NCBI GenBank assembly: GCA_000482145.1
Contig: AUXH01000272.1
Location: 1 to 24,778, forward strand
Length of the DNA: 24,778 nucleotides
Source: Strigomonas culicis
Lineage: Eukaryota > Euglenozoa > Kinetoplastea > Trypanosomatida > Trypanosomatidae
Direction of reading: 5' to 3'
The translations under genes were made by a program, and so were the position numbers. A model generated the notes under the pieces. That model was given only the letters and a program-made list of their open reading frames with translations, did not search any database and was not told where the DNA came from. Positions 1 to 8,100 of the stretch are shown here, in pieces (the stretch's first letter is position 1; every line of letters starts with the position of its first letter).

Positions 1-441
1 CTGCGCCTGCGCGAGGGCGCTCCACACCGCGTACTGCGCCATCCCGCTCGCCTGCAGCGAGAAGCTGTCGTAGTTGTGCGCGTACGCCGGCACGTTCTTC
101 TTCAGCTCGTCGATCGCCGCCGTGTCCTCGAAGAAGAGCACCGTGCCCACGCCGGCGGCGAAGCAGCTTGCGATCTTCTGCTTCGCGGCCTCCAGCGCGT
201 CGCCCGACACGCCGTGCGCCTTCATGCCCTCGAGCGCGATGTCCCACAGCTTCTCGTGCTGCGCGCCGAAGAGGATCACGGCGCGCGAGCTCTGCACGTT
301 GAAGGCCGACGGCGCCTCGCGCACGAGGCCCTGCACCAGCGCCACCACCTGCTCGTTCGTCAGCGACAGCGGCTTGCGGCCGATGCTGTAGATGGAGCGG
401 CGCTGCTGGAGGGCCTTCAGGAACTCGGTCGCGGCGGACAT
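1..441 (-). CDS. Nitroreductase family protein, Frm2/Hbn1-like (3'-truncated by window edge)
   Basis: The frame runs from the ATG at 441 to the window edge with no stop, giving 147 residues of a protein that is usually about 200 long; the C-terminal quarter lies outside. The N-terminus carries the nitroreductase signature: the RRSIY stretch near residues 14-18, which in the family contacts the FMN phosphate, then APSAFNVQSSRAVILFG near 43-59 and GTVLFFED near 99-106. This pattern matches the Frm2/Hbn1 branch of fungi and bacteria rather than NfsA/NfsB types. Family members are cytosolic flavoproteins using NAD(P)H, tied to redox and lipid-signal homeostasis in yeast; the substrate here is unknown. 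The missing part should hold the rest of the flavin site, so activity cannot be judged. The start is the first ATG after a 60-nt pyrimidine-rich leader. It is the last gene of the visible array. Confidence 0.82.
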   Translation of the reverse strand, partial: MSAATEFLKALQQRRSIYSIGRKPLSLTNEQVVALVQGLVREAPSAFNVQSSRAVILFGAQHEKLWDIALEGMKAHGVSGDALEAAKQKIASCFAAGVGTVLFFEDTAAIDELKKNVPAYAHNYDSFSLQASGMAQYAVWSALAQAQ

Positions 442-791
442 GATGGGTCGGTGGGGAAGAGGAGGTTGGGAAAGTGAGAGTTGAAAGAGAATGGAAAGGA
501 ACTAGAATGGCGACAAGAAAAGAAAGCATCGGGGAGAAAAGAGAAAAGAATAGAACAAGAACAGTCCGGTTCCGTCACAAAGAAAAACATACGTGGTATA
601 AACGGATATGAGATATCATAAGGACCCGTGCTTCGGTGTAACAACCTTCTCTGCAGCAACAGAACAAGAGCTAAGCTGGAAAAGAAAGTGTTAAAAAAAA
701 GAATGCGAGAATCTTGCACGAGAAAAAAAAATAGGGAAGAAGGAAAAAAAAAGACACTTAATTTTTATTTTTTGTTGGTTCTTTGTGTGTG
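442..791. other. Intergenic region between the Tudor-BRCT gene and the nitroreductase gene
   Basis: This 350-nt AT-rich gap holds the 3'UTR of the upstream gene (792-4649) and the splice acceptor and leader of the nitroreductase gene. A-rich runs on the plus strand at about 690-760 read as U-rich tracts in the transcript. ORFs crossing it on either strand are short and of low complexity. I see no RNA gene here. Confidence 0.6.
502..560 (-). promoter_or_regulatory. Predicted trans-splice acceptor and polypyrimidine tract for the nitroreductase gene
   Basis: Read on the minus strand, a T/C-rich tract of about 50 nt ends in TTCTAG, with the AG at 503-502. No AG occurs between that site and the ATG at 441, so the predicted gene-specific 5'UTR is 60 nt and itself strongly pyrimidine-rich. 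Inferred from the kinetoplastid rule that the first AG after the tract is used. Confidence 0.55.
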
Positions 792-3700
792 TCATTCCTC
801 TGCTAGCACATCGACAACCATGTCGGGTGTGATGGTCTTCATTTTCGATCCGCCAAAGATACCGTTACTTTCATGGATGTACACCACAAGGACCTTGTTC
901 ATCGAAGACGGCGCCCCGTCGAGCAAGGGCTGCGACAGCGGATGCATGGCCTCTCGGCTGCCCACGCTGCGATCGTGTATCATCTCTACGCGGCCCATCA
1001 GGATGCGCGCGGGCGGGTCCGGCGCGGGGGAGGTCGACGGGCGGCCGCGGTCGCGCGGCGCGGACCCGTCGTAGCCGCTGGGCATGAGCTCCTCCTCCGC
1101 CTCCTCCGCACCGGCGCCGCCGTCGCGCGCGTCGCCCGGCGCACGGCGCGGCCGGCCGCCCCCGGCCTCCCTCGTGGGCGTGCACGCAAGGCTCGGGCGC
1201 GCGCGCGGCGGGTGCGTGTACACCGGCGCCTCACGAAAGCGGATGCGCGCGCCGACCGCCACGCGCCGCCCATCCGGCAGCACCACCGCCGTGCTCGGCG
1301 CGCGCCCGCGCGGCGTGGACTCCGCGCCGCCGCCGCCGCCGGCCGCCGTCGTGGCTGGGCGGTGCGCCGCGTAGGTCGGCGAGAGGCCGTACGGGCGCGG
1401 CGGCAGCGCCGGCAGCGGCGTGGCGCCGCTGTAGTGGCGCTTGGCGGGCGGCGCCCGGCCCTCCGCCTCCCCGTCCTCCTCCTCCTCGTCCTCCAGGACG
1501 TACACGTGCCGCAGGTGGTGGCGCGGCACGACGAACACCGGCGTGTCGCACAGCAGCTGCTGCACGGGCACCTGCGCGAACTCCCGCCGCGAGAGGCCGA
1601 CGGTCGTCTGCTGCTCGAAGGGGGCCGCAGCCGCCGTCGCCGCGGAGCGGAAGTGCGGGTTCTGGTACAGGCACACGGACCGGATCGTGTACAGCTGCAG
1701 CGTCACCCAAGGCGCGCGCGCCGCCCCGCCGTCGCCCGCCGCGCCGGGCGGTGGGCCGTCGTGCACGCGCACGACACGGCCGAGCGCCACGACCGGCGCC
1801 ACCGCCGGCGGCGGTGCCCCAGGCCGCGGGTCCGTCGCCGCGGTCGGCGGCAGCAGCCGCACGTAGTAGTCCTCGCCCTCCGCGACCCCCGGCGCCGCGC
1901 TGGCGGGCCGCGACCGCATTGCGTCGACGGAGGGGCCGGGGTGGGTGGCGTGCGCGCCCTCGCTGCCCGTCGCGCTGCTGCTGCCCGCGCGCTGCGGGGC
2001 CCGGCCGAAGGTGTGCTGCTTCACGATGAACGGTGACACATCGCCCTCGTCGACGGTGCCGGCGCCGGCCGGCGTCGTCGGGCGCAGCTCGGGCGACACC
2101 ACCGCCGGCGGCGCCGCGGCCTGCCGCCGCTTGCCGGCGTAGCAGTGCGCGGCGAGCGCCGCCTGCAGCCACGCCCACTCGAGGAAGGGCACTGCCAGCA
2201 AGGCGGGGGCGCGCAGCACGCCGCACAGCCGCGCCCCCGGCATGCTGAAGAGGTAGTCGCACGTGGCCGGCGCGGCGCCGCCGCCCTGCAGCGGCCAGTG
2301 GTGCACCTGGGCGCCGGCCGCCCACAGCAGCAGCTCGCCCGCGACCGTCTCCACCGCCTGCCGCCGCTGCGCGCGGTCCGTCTCGTTGTCGCCCCGCGCC
2401 TCCTCTTCCGTCGAGAGGGAGGCGGCCGGCGGCAGCGAGGAGCAGAAGAGAACGTGCTTCCGCGCAAGGAAGCGGTCGGCGGCCGGCAGCGGCTCGTAGA
2501 GCACGGCAGCCGCGCGCGGGTCGGCGGCGGCCGGCGGCTCGCCGGGCGGCAGGCCGAGGTGCGGGGAGCCCCACGCGGGCAGCTGCACGACGGCGCGCTC
2601 GCCCGCGGAGGGGGCGAGCAGCGCCGGCGCCGCGAGCCACGCGGCCGAGACGAGCGGCACGCCGAGCGCGGCCGCCAGCATCGCCTCCACCGCGGTCGCG
2701 CCACCGTCGTCGTGGGGCTGCTGGAGCACCGCCGGCGCGCACAGGAAGAGCACCGCGCGGGTGGTGCAGGCCAGCAGCCGCCGCAGCCCGACCGCCAGGC
2801 TGGCCGCGTCGGTGGGGCACAGCACCGTCGCGCCCATCGCCGCGAGTGTCTGCAGCGCGGCGCGCTTCTCCTGCCGCGCGCGCACAACCGGATCCCCGGC
2901 GTGCGGGGCCGCGGGCACCGCCGGGTGGCCGCGGCTGCATATCCGCTCCTCCTCGGCTTCCTCCTCCGTCGCACGGCCGCGCGCGCCGCCCACGTGCGGC
3001 CAGGCGCTCGGCGCGACGAAGACGACAAGCCGTGCCGCCTCCACCACGCAGGTACGCGCCTCCGCCGCGGGTGCCGCGCTGGCTTCTGGCGCGCTGCCGG
3101 GGAGGGGGCGGGAGGGGCCCTCCGCGTCGAGGGTCGCCGCCGTGTCCTTCGCCTCCACCGCGTCCGACCGCTGCCGCGCGCGGATCAGGTCGAGCGTCGC
3201 GCGCAGCTGCGGCACGCGCACCTCCCGGTGCCTCACGTACAGGACATCGCCGGAGTCCTGGCACCACCGGATGGGCACGTACCGATTGGCCACCGACGCC
3301 TTCTTTCCCTTTTTCCCTTTTTTGGCCACAGCCGCCTTCGTCTTGCGCTTGGCGTCGCTCTGGTGCTCGGAGGGACCGGCGTCCGCCTCCGCCTCCTCCT
3401 CGGGGATGCTCTCCTGCAGCACGGCGGGGCACCACTGCCCACCCCACTTCGCCTCGACGACGGCGTGGCGTTGGAACGGCCGGTCGCGGGCCGCGGCCGG
3501 CGGCGCAGCGGGGCTGGTGAGGGGGGGCGGGCTCCGGTCGCGGTCGTTGTCGCCCTCCGCGTGGGGCGGCGGCGGCGGCGCGTGCCGCAGGAACGGTGCA
3601 TCCTCACTCGGCGTCCGCGGACAGGACGGCTGGGGGTGGCTCGTTTCTCTCCCCTCCCCTTCCTGCTGCGGCGGCGGTGGGGGTGAGCGCGGCGCCGGCC

Positions 3701-4649
3701 GACTCTCGGTGGAGAGGAAGGACAGCGACCCCTTCGCGACGCCGTCGTCGAGCGTCTCGGCCAGCATATCCACGGCGCCCGCGTCCGGCGGCGGCGAGGC
3801 GGCGTGGCGCGCGGCGGTGTCCTCACGCAGAGAGAGGTCCTGTACGGCCAGGGTCTGCGCCCAGGTGCAGGACTCGCCGCCCGCAGCAGCAGCAGCAGCA
3901 GCCACCACCTCCGGTCGCGCCGACGGCGGCGTCTCGCCCAGCACCACCGCCGGCGGCGGGCCCTCGGCGTCCGCGGCCAGCACGGCGGGGGCCGGCGGGT
4001 CCGCCGGCGGCGGCGGCGGCGGCACGTGCGGCGTCACGATGAGGTTCGGCGTGGACGGGCAGCTGGCCGCGCCCATCACGGGGAGCGGCGCCAGCTCCTG
4101 GCGGAGGGTGGGCGGCTGCGCCGCCAGGGTGCGCCGCAGCTCGTGCACCTCGCCGGGCTGCGGTGAGTGGAGGAGGGGCGGCAGCGCCGGCACGTCCTCG
4201 TCCAGCGTGTTTTCATCGTCGTCGCCGGCGTCGTTCGGCGGATGGTGGCGCGCCTCTCCGGTTTGGCCTCCCTCCACTTCCTCTTCTTCGTCCTCTTCCT
4301 CTTCTTCCCCCGCCACGCCGAGCAGCTCGTTGGGGCGGCGCCGCGCGCTGTGCGGGCCCTCCGCCTGCGGGGACGGCGCGCGCGGCCGCTTGCGCGCGGG
4401 CGGGGGCGCGTGGCTGCTCGCCGCCCGTGCGGGGGCCCGGGACCGCTGCAGCGGCGAGTGTCCCGGTGCGCCGGTGAGGGTGGCCGCCATGCGCGGCACC
4501 GGGTTCCTCCTCTGCTGGTGCATCCGCGGCGTCCGCGCAGACGGGCCGCTGCCGGCTAGGGAGGACATGAGGGAGCGCACGTCGACCGGCTGGCCGTCGG
4601 CCGACCTTGTGAAATCTTCTATGTTAATTCGTTGGGTCTCGTCTGCCAT
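792..4649 (-). CDS. Tudor-like / tandem BRCT / BAH-like protein, candidate DNA-damage or chromatin mediator
   Basis: A 1285-residue protein. Residues 1-390 are disordered, with acidic and Pro/Ala-rich tracts. Residues about 392-483 look like a Tudor SH3-like barrel (VVEAKWGGQW, then after a Lys-rich insert RYVPIRWCQDSGDVLYV), comparable with the AKW...DG pattern of 53BP1. Two BRCT-like repeats follow at about 533-685 (LVVFVAPSA; GATVLCP; LGVPLVSAAWL) and 730-830 (KHVLFCSSL; PFLEWAWLQAAL); the W at the end of each repeat is typical of BRCT. Residues about 926-1055 resemble a BAH domain (GRVVRVHD, WVTLQLYTIRSVCL, QVPVQQLLCDTPVFVV), and the C-terminus has a second GRVEMIHD module. Tudor plus tandem BRCT is the layout of 53BP1/Crb2 checkpoint mediators, which read histone methylation and phosphorylation, so a nuclear role is inferred. 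The start ATG directly follows a splice-acceptor AG. The upstream neighbour is a Snf2 ATPase. Confidence 0.6.
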   Translation of the reverse strand: MADETQRINIEDFTRSADGQPVDVRSLMSSLAGSGPSARTPRMHQQRRNPVPRMAATLTGAPGHSPLQRSRAPARAASSHAPPPARKRPRAPSPQAEGPHSARRRPNELLGVAGEEEEEDEEEEVEGGQTGEARHHPPNDAGDDDENTLDEDVPALPPLLHSPQPGEVHELRRTLAAQPPTLRQELAPLPVMGAASCPSTPNLIVTPHVPPPPPPADPPAPAVLAADAEGPPPAVVLGETPPSARPEVVAAAAAAAGGESCTWAQTLAVQDLSLREDTAARHAASPPPDAGAVDMLAETLDDGVAKGSLSFLSTESRPAPRSPPPPPQQEGEGRETSHPQPSCPRTPSEDAPFLRHAPPPPPHAEGDNDRDRSPPPLTSPAAPPAAARDRPFQRHAVVEAKWGGQWCPAVLQESIPEEEAEADAGPSEHQSDAKRKTKAAVAKKGKKGKKASVANRYVPIRWCQDSGDVLYVRHREVRVPQLRATLDLIRARQRSDAVEAKDTAATLDAEGPSRPLPGSAPEASAAPAAEARTCVVEAARLVVFVAPSAWPHVGGARGRATEEEAEEERICSRGHPAVPAAPHAGDPVVRARQEKRAALQTLAAMGATVLCPTDAASLAVGLRRLLACTTRAVLFLCAPAVLQQPHDDGGATAVEAMLAAALGVPLVSAAWLAAPALLAPSAGERAVVQLPAWGSPHLGLPPGEPPAAADPRAAAVLYEPLPAADRFLARKHVLFCSSLPPAASLSTEEEARGDNETDRAQRRQAVETVAGELLLWAAGAQVHHWPLQGGGAAPATCDYLFSMPGARLCGVLRAPALLAVPFLEWAWLQAALAAHCYAGKRRQAAAPPAVVSPELRPTTPAGAGTVDEGDVSPFIVKQHTFGRAPQRAGSSSATGSEGAHATHPGPSVDAMRSRPASAAPGVAEGEDYYVRLLPPTAATDPRPGAPPPAVAPVVALGRVVRVHDGPPPGAAGDGGAARAPWVTLQLYTIRSVCLYQNPHFRSAATAAAAPFEQQTTVGLSRREFAQVPVQQLLCDTPVFVVPRHHLRHVYVLEDEEEEDGEAEGRAPPAKRHYSGATPLPALPPRPYGLSPTYAAHRPATTAAGGGGGAESTPRGRAPSTAVVLPDGRRVAVGARIRFREAPVYTHPPRARPSLACTPTREAGGGRPRRAPGDARDGGAGAEEAEEELMPSGYDGSAPRDRGRPSTSPAPDPPARILMGRVEMIHDRSVGSREAMHPLSQPLLDGAPSSMNKVLVVYIHESNGIFGGSKMKTITPDMVVDVLAEE
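3883..3903. repeat. GCA/CAG trinucleotide run encoding poly-Ala
   Basis: About seven tandem CAG units on the plus strand are read on the minus strand as GCT codons, giving an alanine run in the disordered N-terminal part of the Tudor-BRCT protein. Likely length-variable between strains. Confidence 0.8.
4005..4023. repeat. GGC trinucleotide run encoding poly-Pro
   Basis: A GGC run on the plus strand encodes a proline stretch in the disordered region of the Tudor-BRCT protein. Similar runs recur elsewhere in this gene. Confidence 0.7.
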
Positions 4650-4687
4650 CTGCGAGTGAAGGGAAAGAGAAAGAGAAAAAAAAAACG
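4650..4687 (-). promoter_or_regulatory. Predicted trans-splice acceptor abutting the start codon of the Tudor-BRCT gene
   Basis: On the minus strand a tract of ten Ts followed by CTCTTTCTCTTTCCC runs into ACTCGCAG, and the ATG at 4649 follows immediately. No other AG lies between this site and about position 4765. The first AG after the tract therefore leaves no gene-specific 5'UTR. The tract and AG are seen; the use of this site is inferred. Confidence 0.6.
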
Positions 4688-5158
4688 TATGTTGACAACA
4701 AGAGTAATAATAATAATAGTAATGTCGAAAAAAAAAACAGGGAAATTAAAAAAAAAAACAGAGACTATATAATGTATCCTCTTTTTTTATAACAGAGGAT
4801 TTATACTAATAGTCAGGAAAGCAATAAGTTTATGAATAGCGATAGTGTCTTCTCTTCCTTCTTCTTTTTTTAGTGTGTGGCAATTAACGTTCCTCTGACG
4901 AGCTTTTATGTGTGTATGTAACCTTAATGGGTGTATTAGTGCACTTTGTGAGAAGCAAAATAAAACAGGAAAGAAGATAGAATCGTATCATCGAGAAGAT
5001 TGAATAAAACAACGACAGAGAAAAATACATTACTCCTTGTAGTAAAGATACCACGTTTTGTTGTTGTTGTTATTGAGATCATGCTCCATCAAAATGTAGA
5101 GCAAGAACACTGTAGCTGTACTACACAGATACCAAAAAAAAAAAAATAACATTGTCTC
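4650..5158. other. Intergenic region between the Snf2 ATPase and Tudor-BRCT genes
   Basis: This 509-nt AT-rich gap contains poly-A/T runs, a TAA/TAG trinucleotide stretch near 4705-4720 and a GTT repeat near 5058-5070. It holds the Snf2 gene's 3'UTR and the acceptor described at 4650. I find no convincing coding or structured RNA signal. Confidence 0.6.
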
Positions 5159-8100
5159 CTATAGTGTCGATTCCAGTACCCTCTGTGCGTCTGTCGGCAC
5201 GCCCCGCTGAAGCCTCCCGCGCCCCCTCTTGTCGGACGCCACAGCGGAGACCTCCGCTGCCGCCGCACCGCAAGCAGTAGCCGCCGCTGCGGCCGCCGGC
5301 GGCGGCGGGGAGGGCGACGAGCGTGGCCGCTTGCTGGCGCCGCTGCAGCAGTCGAGCTGGGCGGCGGGCGTGCGGCCGCCGTCTGACGGCGCTCTGGCGC
5401 GGTCGCGCCGCGCAGCAGGGGCGGCCGCCGCATCCGCTGCCGCCCCCTCCTTCGCCGGTGCTGCGGCCGCCGCCGGGGGGAGGGGGGGCGGCGCTGCTGG
5501 TGCCTCCCCGCCCACAGCGTCACGAGGCGCCGCCGCGGGTGTGGCCGGCCCCGCCGCCGCGCCCTCCCCCACCCCAGCGGCCACCGACAGGGGTGCGGCG
5601 GGCGGTGCCGCCTCCCCTCCGCTCAGCAGCGCCGCCGGCACCGCTTTCCCTTTCGATCGCTGCCTCGCTGTGGGCGGTGGCCGCCGCTTGCGGTCGGCCG
5701 CGGCCTGCGCCCGCCGCCGCGCGGCGCGCCGCAGCGCGCGGCGGTAGCACCGGCGCACCTCCTCCTCCTCCACGACGCCCTCCGCCGCGCACCGGTCGTA
5801 GAAGGACAGGGGCGGCTCCGCGCGGAGGTAGCGCGCCAGGCGCCGGTCCTGCCGCGCGCGCCGCCGCTCCCGCGCGATCTGGGCGAGCCGCGGGTCGTGG
5901 CGCAGGCGGTGGTTCTCCCGGCAGACGTGGATCGCATGGAGCAGGATGTGCGCCGCGTCCGGGGGCGCGGACGTGGCACCGTCTTCCACCGCGGCCACCG
6001 CCGCCTCCTCGAGCAGTGCGACGTAGTGGCGCCAGAAGGCGCGATTGGCGTCCGCCACCTGCGCAGGGTCCTGCGGCGCGGCCGCGCCGTCGAGGAGGTC
6101 CAGCGGCGGCTGGTGCGCCGCGAGCAGCGCCACCGCCGTGGGGGGGCCGGAGGCGTCGCCGCCGTCCATCGCCGCACGCGGCTGTGCTTGCTGCCGCTCG
6201 TGGACGCGCCGGTCCTCCTCGGTAAGCACCAGCCGGTCCATCTCCTGCACCACCTCGCGCAGCGCGGCCGCAAAGCGGCAGCGCCGGTCTGCCGCCGCCG
6301 CGCGCTTCTTGTGGCTGCGGTGATGCGTGTGGGGCGGCGCACGGTCGCCGGCCAGCGCCGCCCACACCGCCTCCAGGTCCAGCACCTCCCCGCGCCGCGC
6401 GGCGCTCGCCCCCTCCGGCCTCCCGCGCTCGGGCGTCCCCGCCGCGGCGTCCTGCGCCTGCTCCGCAGTGGCACCCGTTGGGTCCGCCTCCTCGTCCTCG
6501 GGCCCCTCGCCCAGCTTGTACGCGCCGGCCTCGATGATCTGCTGCCGCGGCTGGTTCTTCAGCGCCGCGCGCGCCGCCACGCGCCGCTCCGCCGCGTCGC
6601 TCGTCGTGAGGTAGACGGCGCGCACCGTGTGGGGCTGGCCGATGCGGCACACGCGCGCCAGCGCCTGGTCCTCGTTCGTCGCCGTGTAGTCCTGGTCCAG
6701 CAGGATCACGACGTGCGCGGCCTGCAGGTTGATGCCGCAGCCGCCCGCCTTCATGGAGAGGATGAAGAAGAGCGTGTCGGGGTCGTCGCGGAACCGCAAC
6801 ACGCGCGCCCGCCGATCCGCGTCGCTCGTGTTGCCGTTGAGCGTCACGTAGCGGCCGCCCCAGCCCTGCGCGACCATGTAGCGCTCCAACAGGTCCATGC
6901 AGTCGAGCCAGTGCGTGAAGAGCACGGCCTTGCGGCCGGCGAGGTGCAGCCGCCACAGCAGCAGGTGCAGGCTCAGGAACTTCCCACTCGCGGCGAGCGC
7001 CACGTCCGCCTTCGAGAAGCGCAGCGGTGTGTCGGCCGCGGCCCGCTGAGTAGCGCCGTCGGTGGGCGACAAGCGGTCACGAAGGTAGTGGATCGTCCCG
7101 GGTAGCACGATCGGCGCCCGCTCGTCCTCCTCTTCCCCTGCATTGAGCTCGCCCCCGCCGTGCTGGGGCGTCTGGCGCTGCACCGCGTAGGGCGCGAGGA
7201 CGGTGGCGCAGAAGGGCAGCAGGAAGGCGTGGTTACACAGCAGCTGCGCGGTGCTCTCCGACACGCCGGCGGAGGTCAGATCGTACCGCGACGTGTGCAG
7301 GGTGGTTGCCGCCGCCGCCGCTGGCGGGGGTGTGGCCGACGGCGCCGCGGTGCCACGCTCCCCCGCGTCCTGCTCCGTGTCGCTTGAAGAGTCACTCGAC
7401 GTACTTTCACTTTCACTTTCACTTTCACTGTCCCCCTCCTCCGCTCCCCCCTCCGTGTGGCCGTGCGCCAGGATGGTGGGGGTGCGCCGCTCCTCGCGCA
7501 GCAGCCGCAGCAGCGCCTGCTGCGCGCCGCTCAGCGGGCAGAGCAGCGTGTGGCGCGTCATGCGCAGCGTCGCGTCGACGTCGCGCTTCGTGCGGCGCAG
7601 CAGGAAGGGCCGCAGGATCTGGTGCAGCCGCAGCACGAGCAGCCCGCGCTCCTCCTCCGAGAGGTCCAGCTCCCCCTTGCTGTAGCACTCCTCGTAGTGC
7701 GCGAAGGGCCGGCGGAACACCTCTTCGAAGCTCTCGCTCTCCGTGAACACGTCGGGGTTCAGAAAGTAGAGGAGCGACCACAGCTCCTGCAGGTCGCTGT
7801 TCAGTGGCGTCCCGGTCAGCACGAGCCGCCGCGCGCAGGGCAGCTGCAAGATGGCGGCCGCCGTCTGCGTGTGCAGCCGCGCGACCGCCGTGTGCGCCTC
7901 GTCCACCACCAGATAGCCCCACGCGATGCGCGCGGCCTCGGCGCCGACGCGGCGCACCGCGTGGATGGGCAGCAGCAGCAGGTCGTAGCCGGGCGCCTCC
8001 GTGCGGGCGTCCGCGAGGTCCTGGTAGAGCGCCACGCGCAGATGGTCTGGCACAAACTGGGCACACGCCTCGCGCCACTCGCGCACCACGGACAGCGGCG

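Noticed and set aside
2761..4659. Long plus-strand ORF of 632 codons opposite the Tudor-BRCT gene
   Set aside because: Antisense shadow of GC-rich coding sequence: it is Ala/Ser/Arg-rich with no recognisable domain, while the minus strand shows conserved domains.
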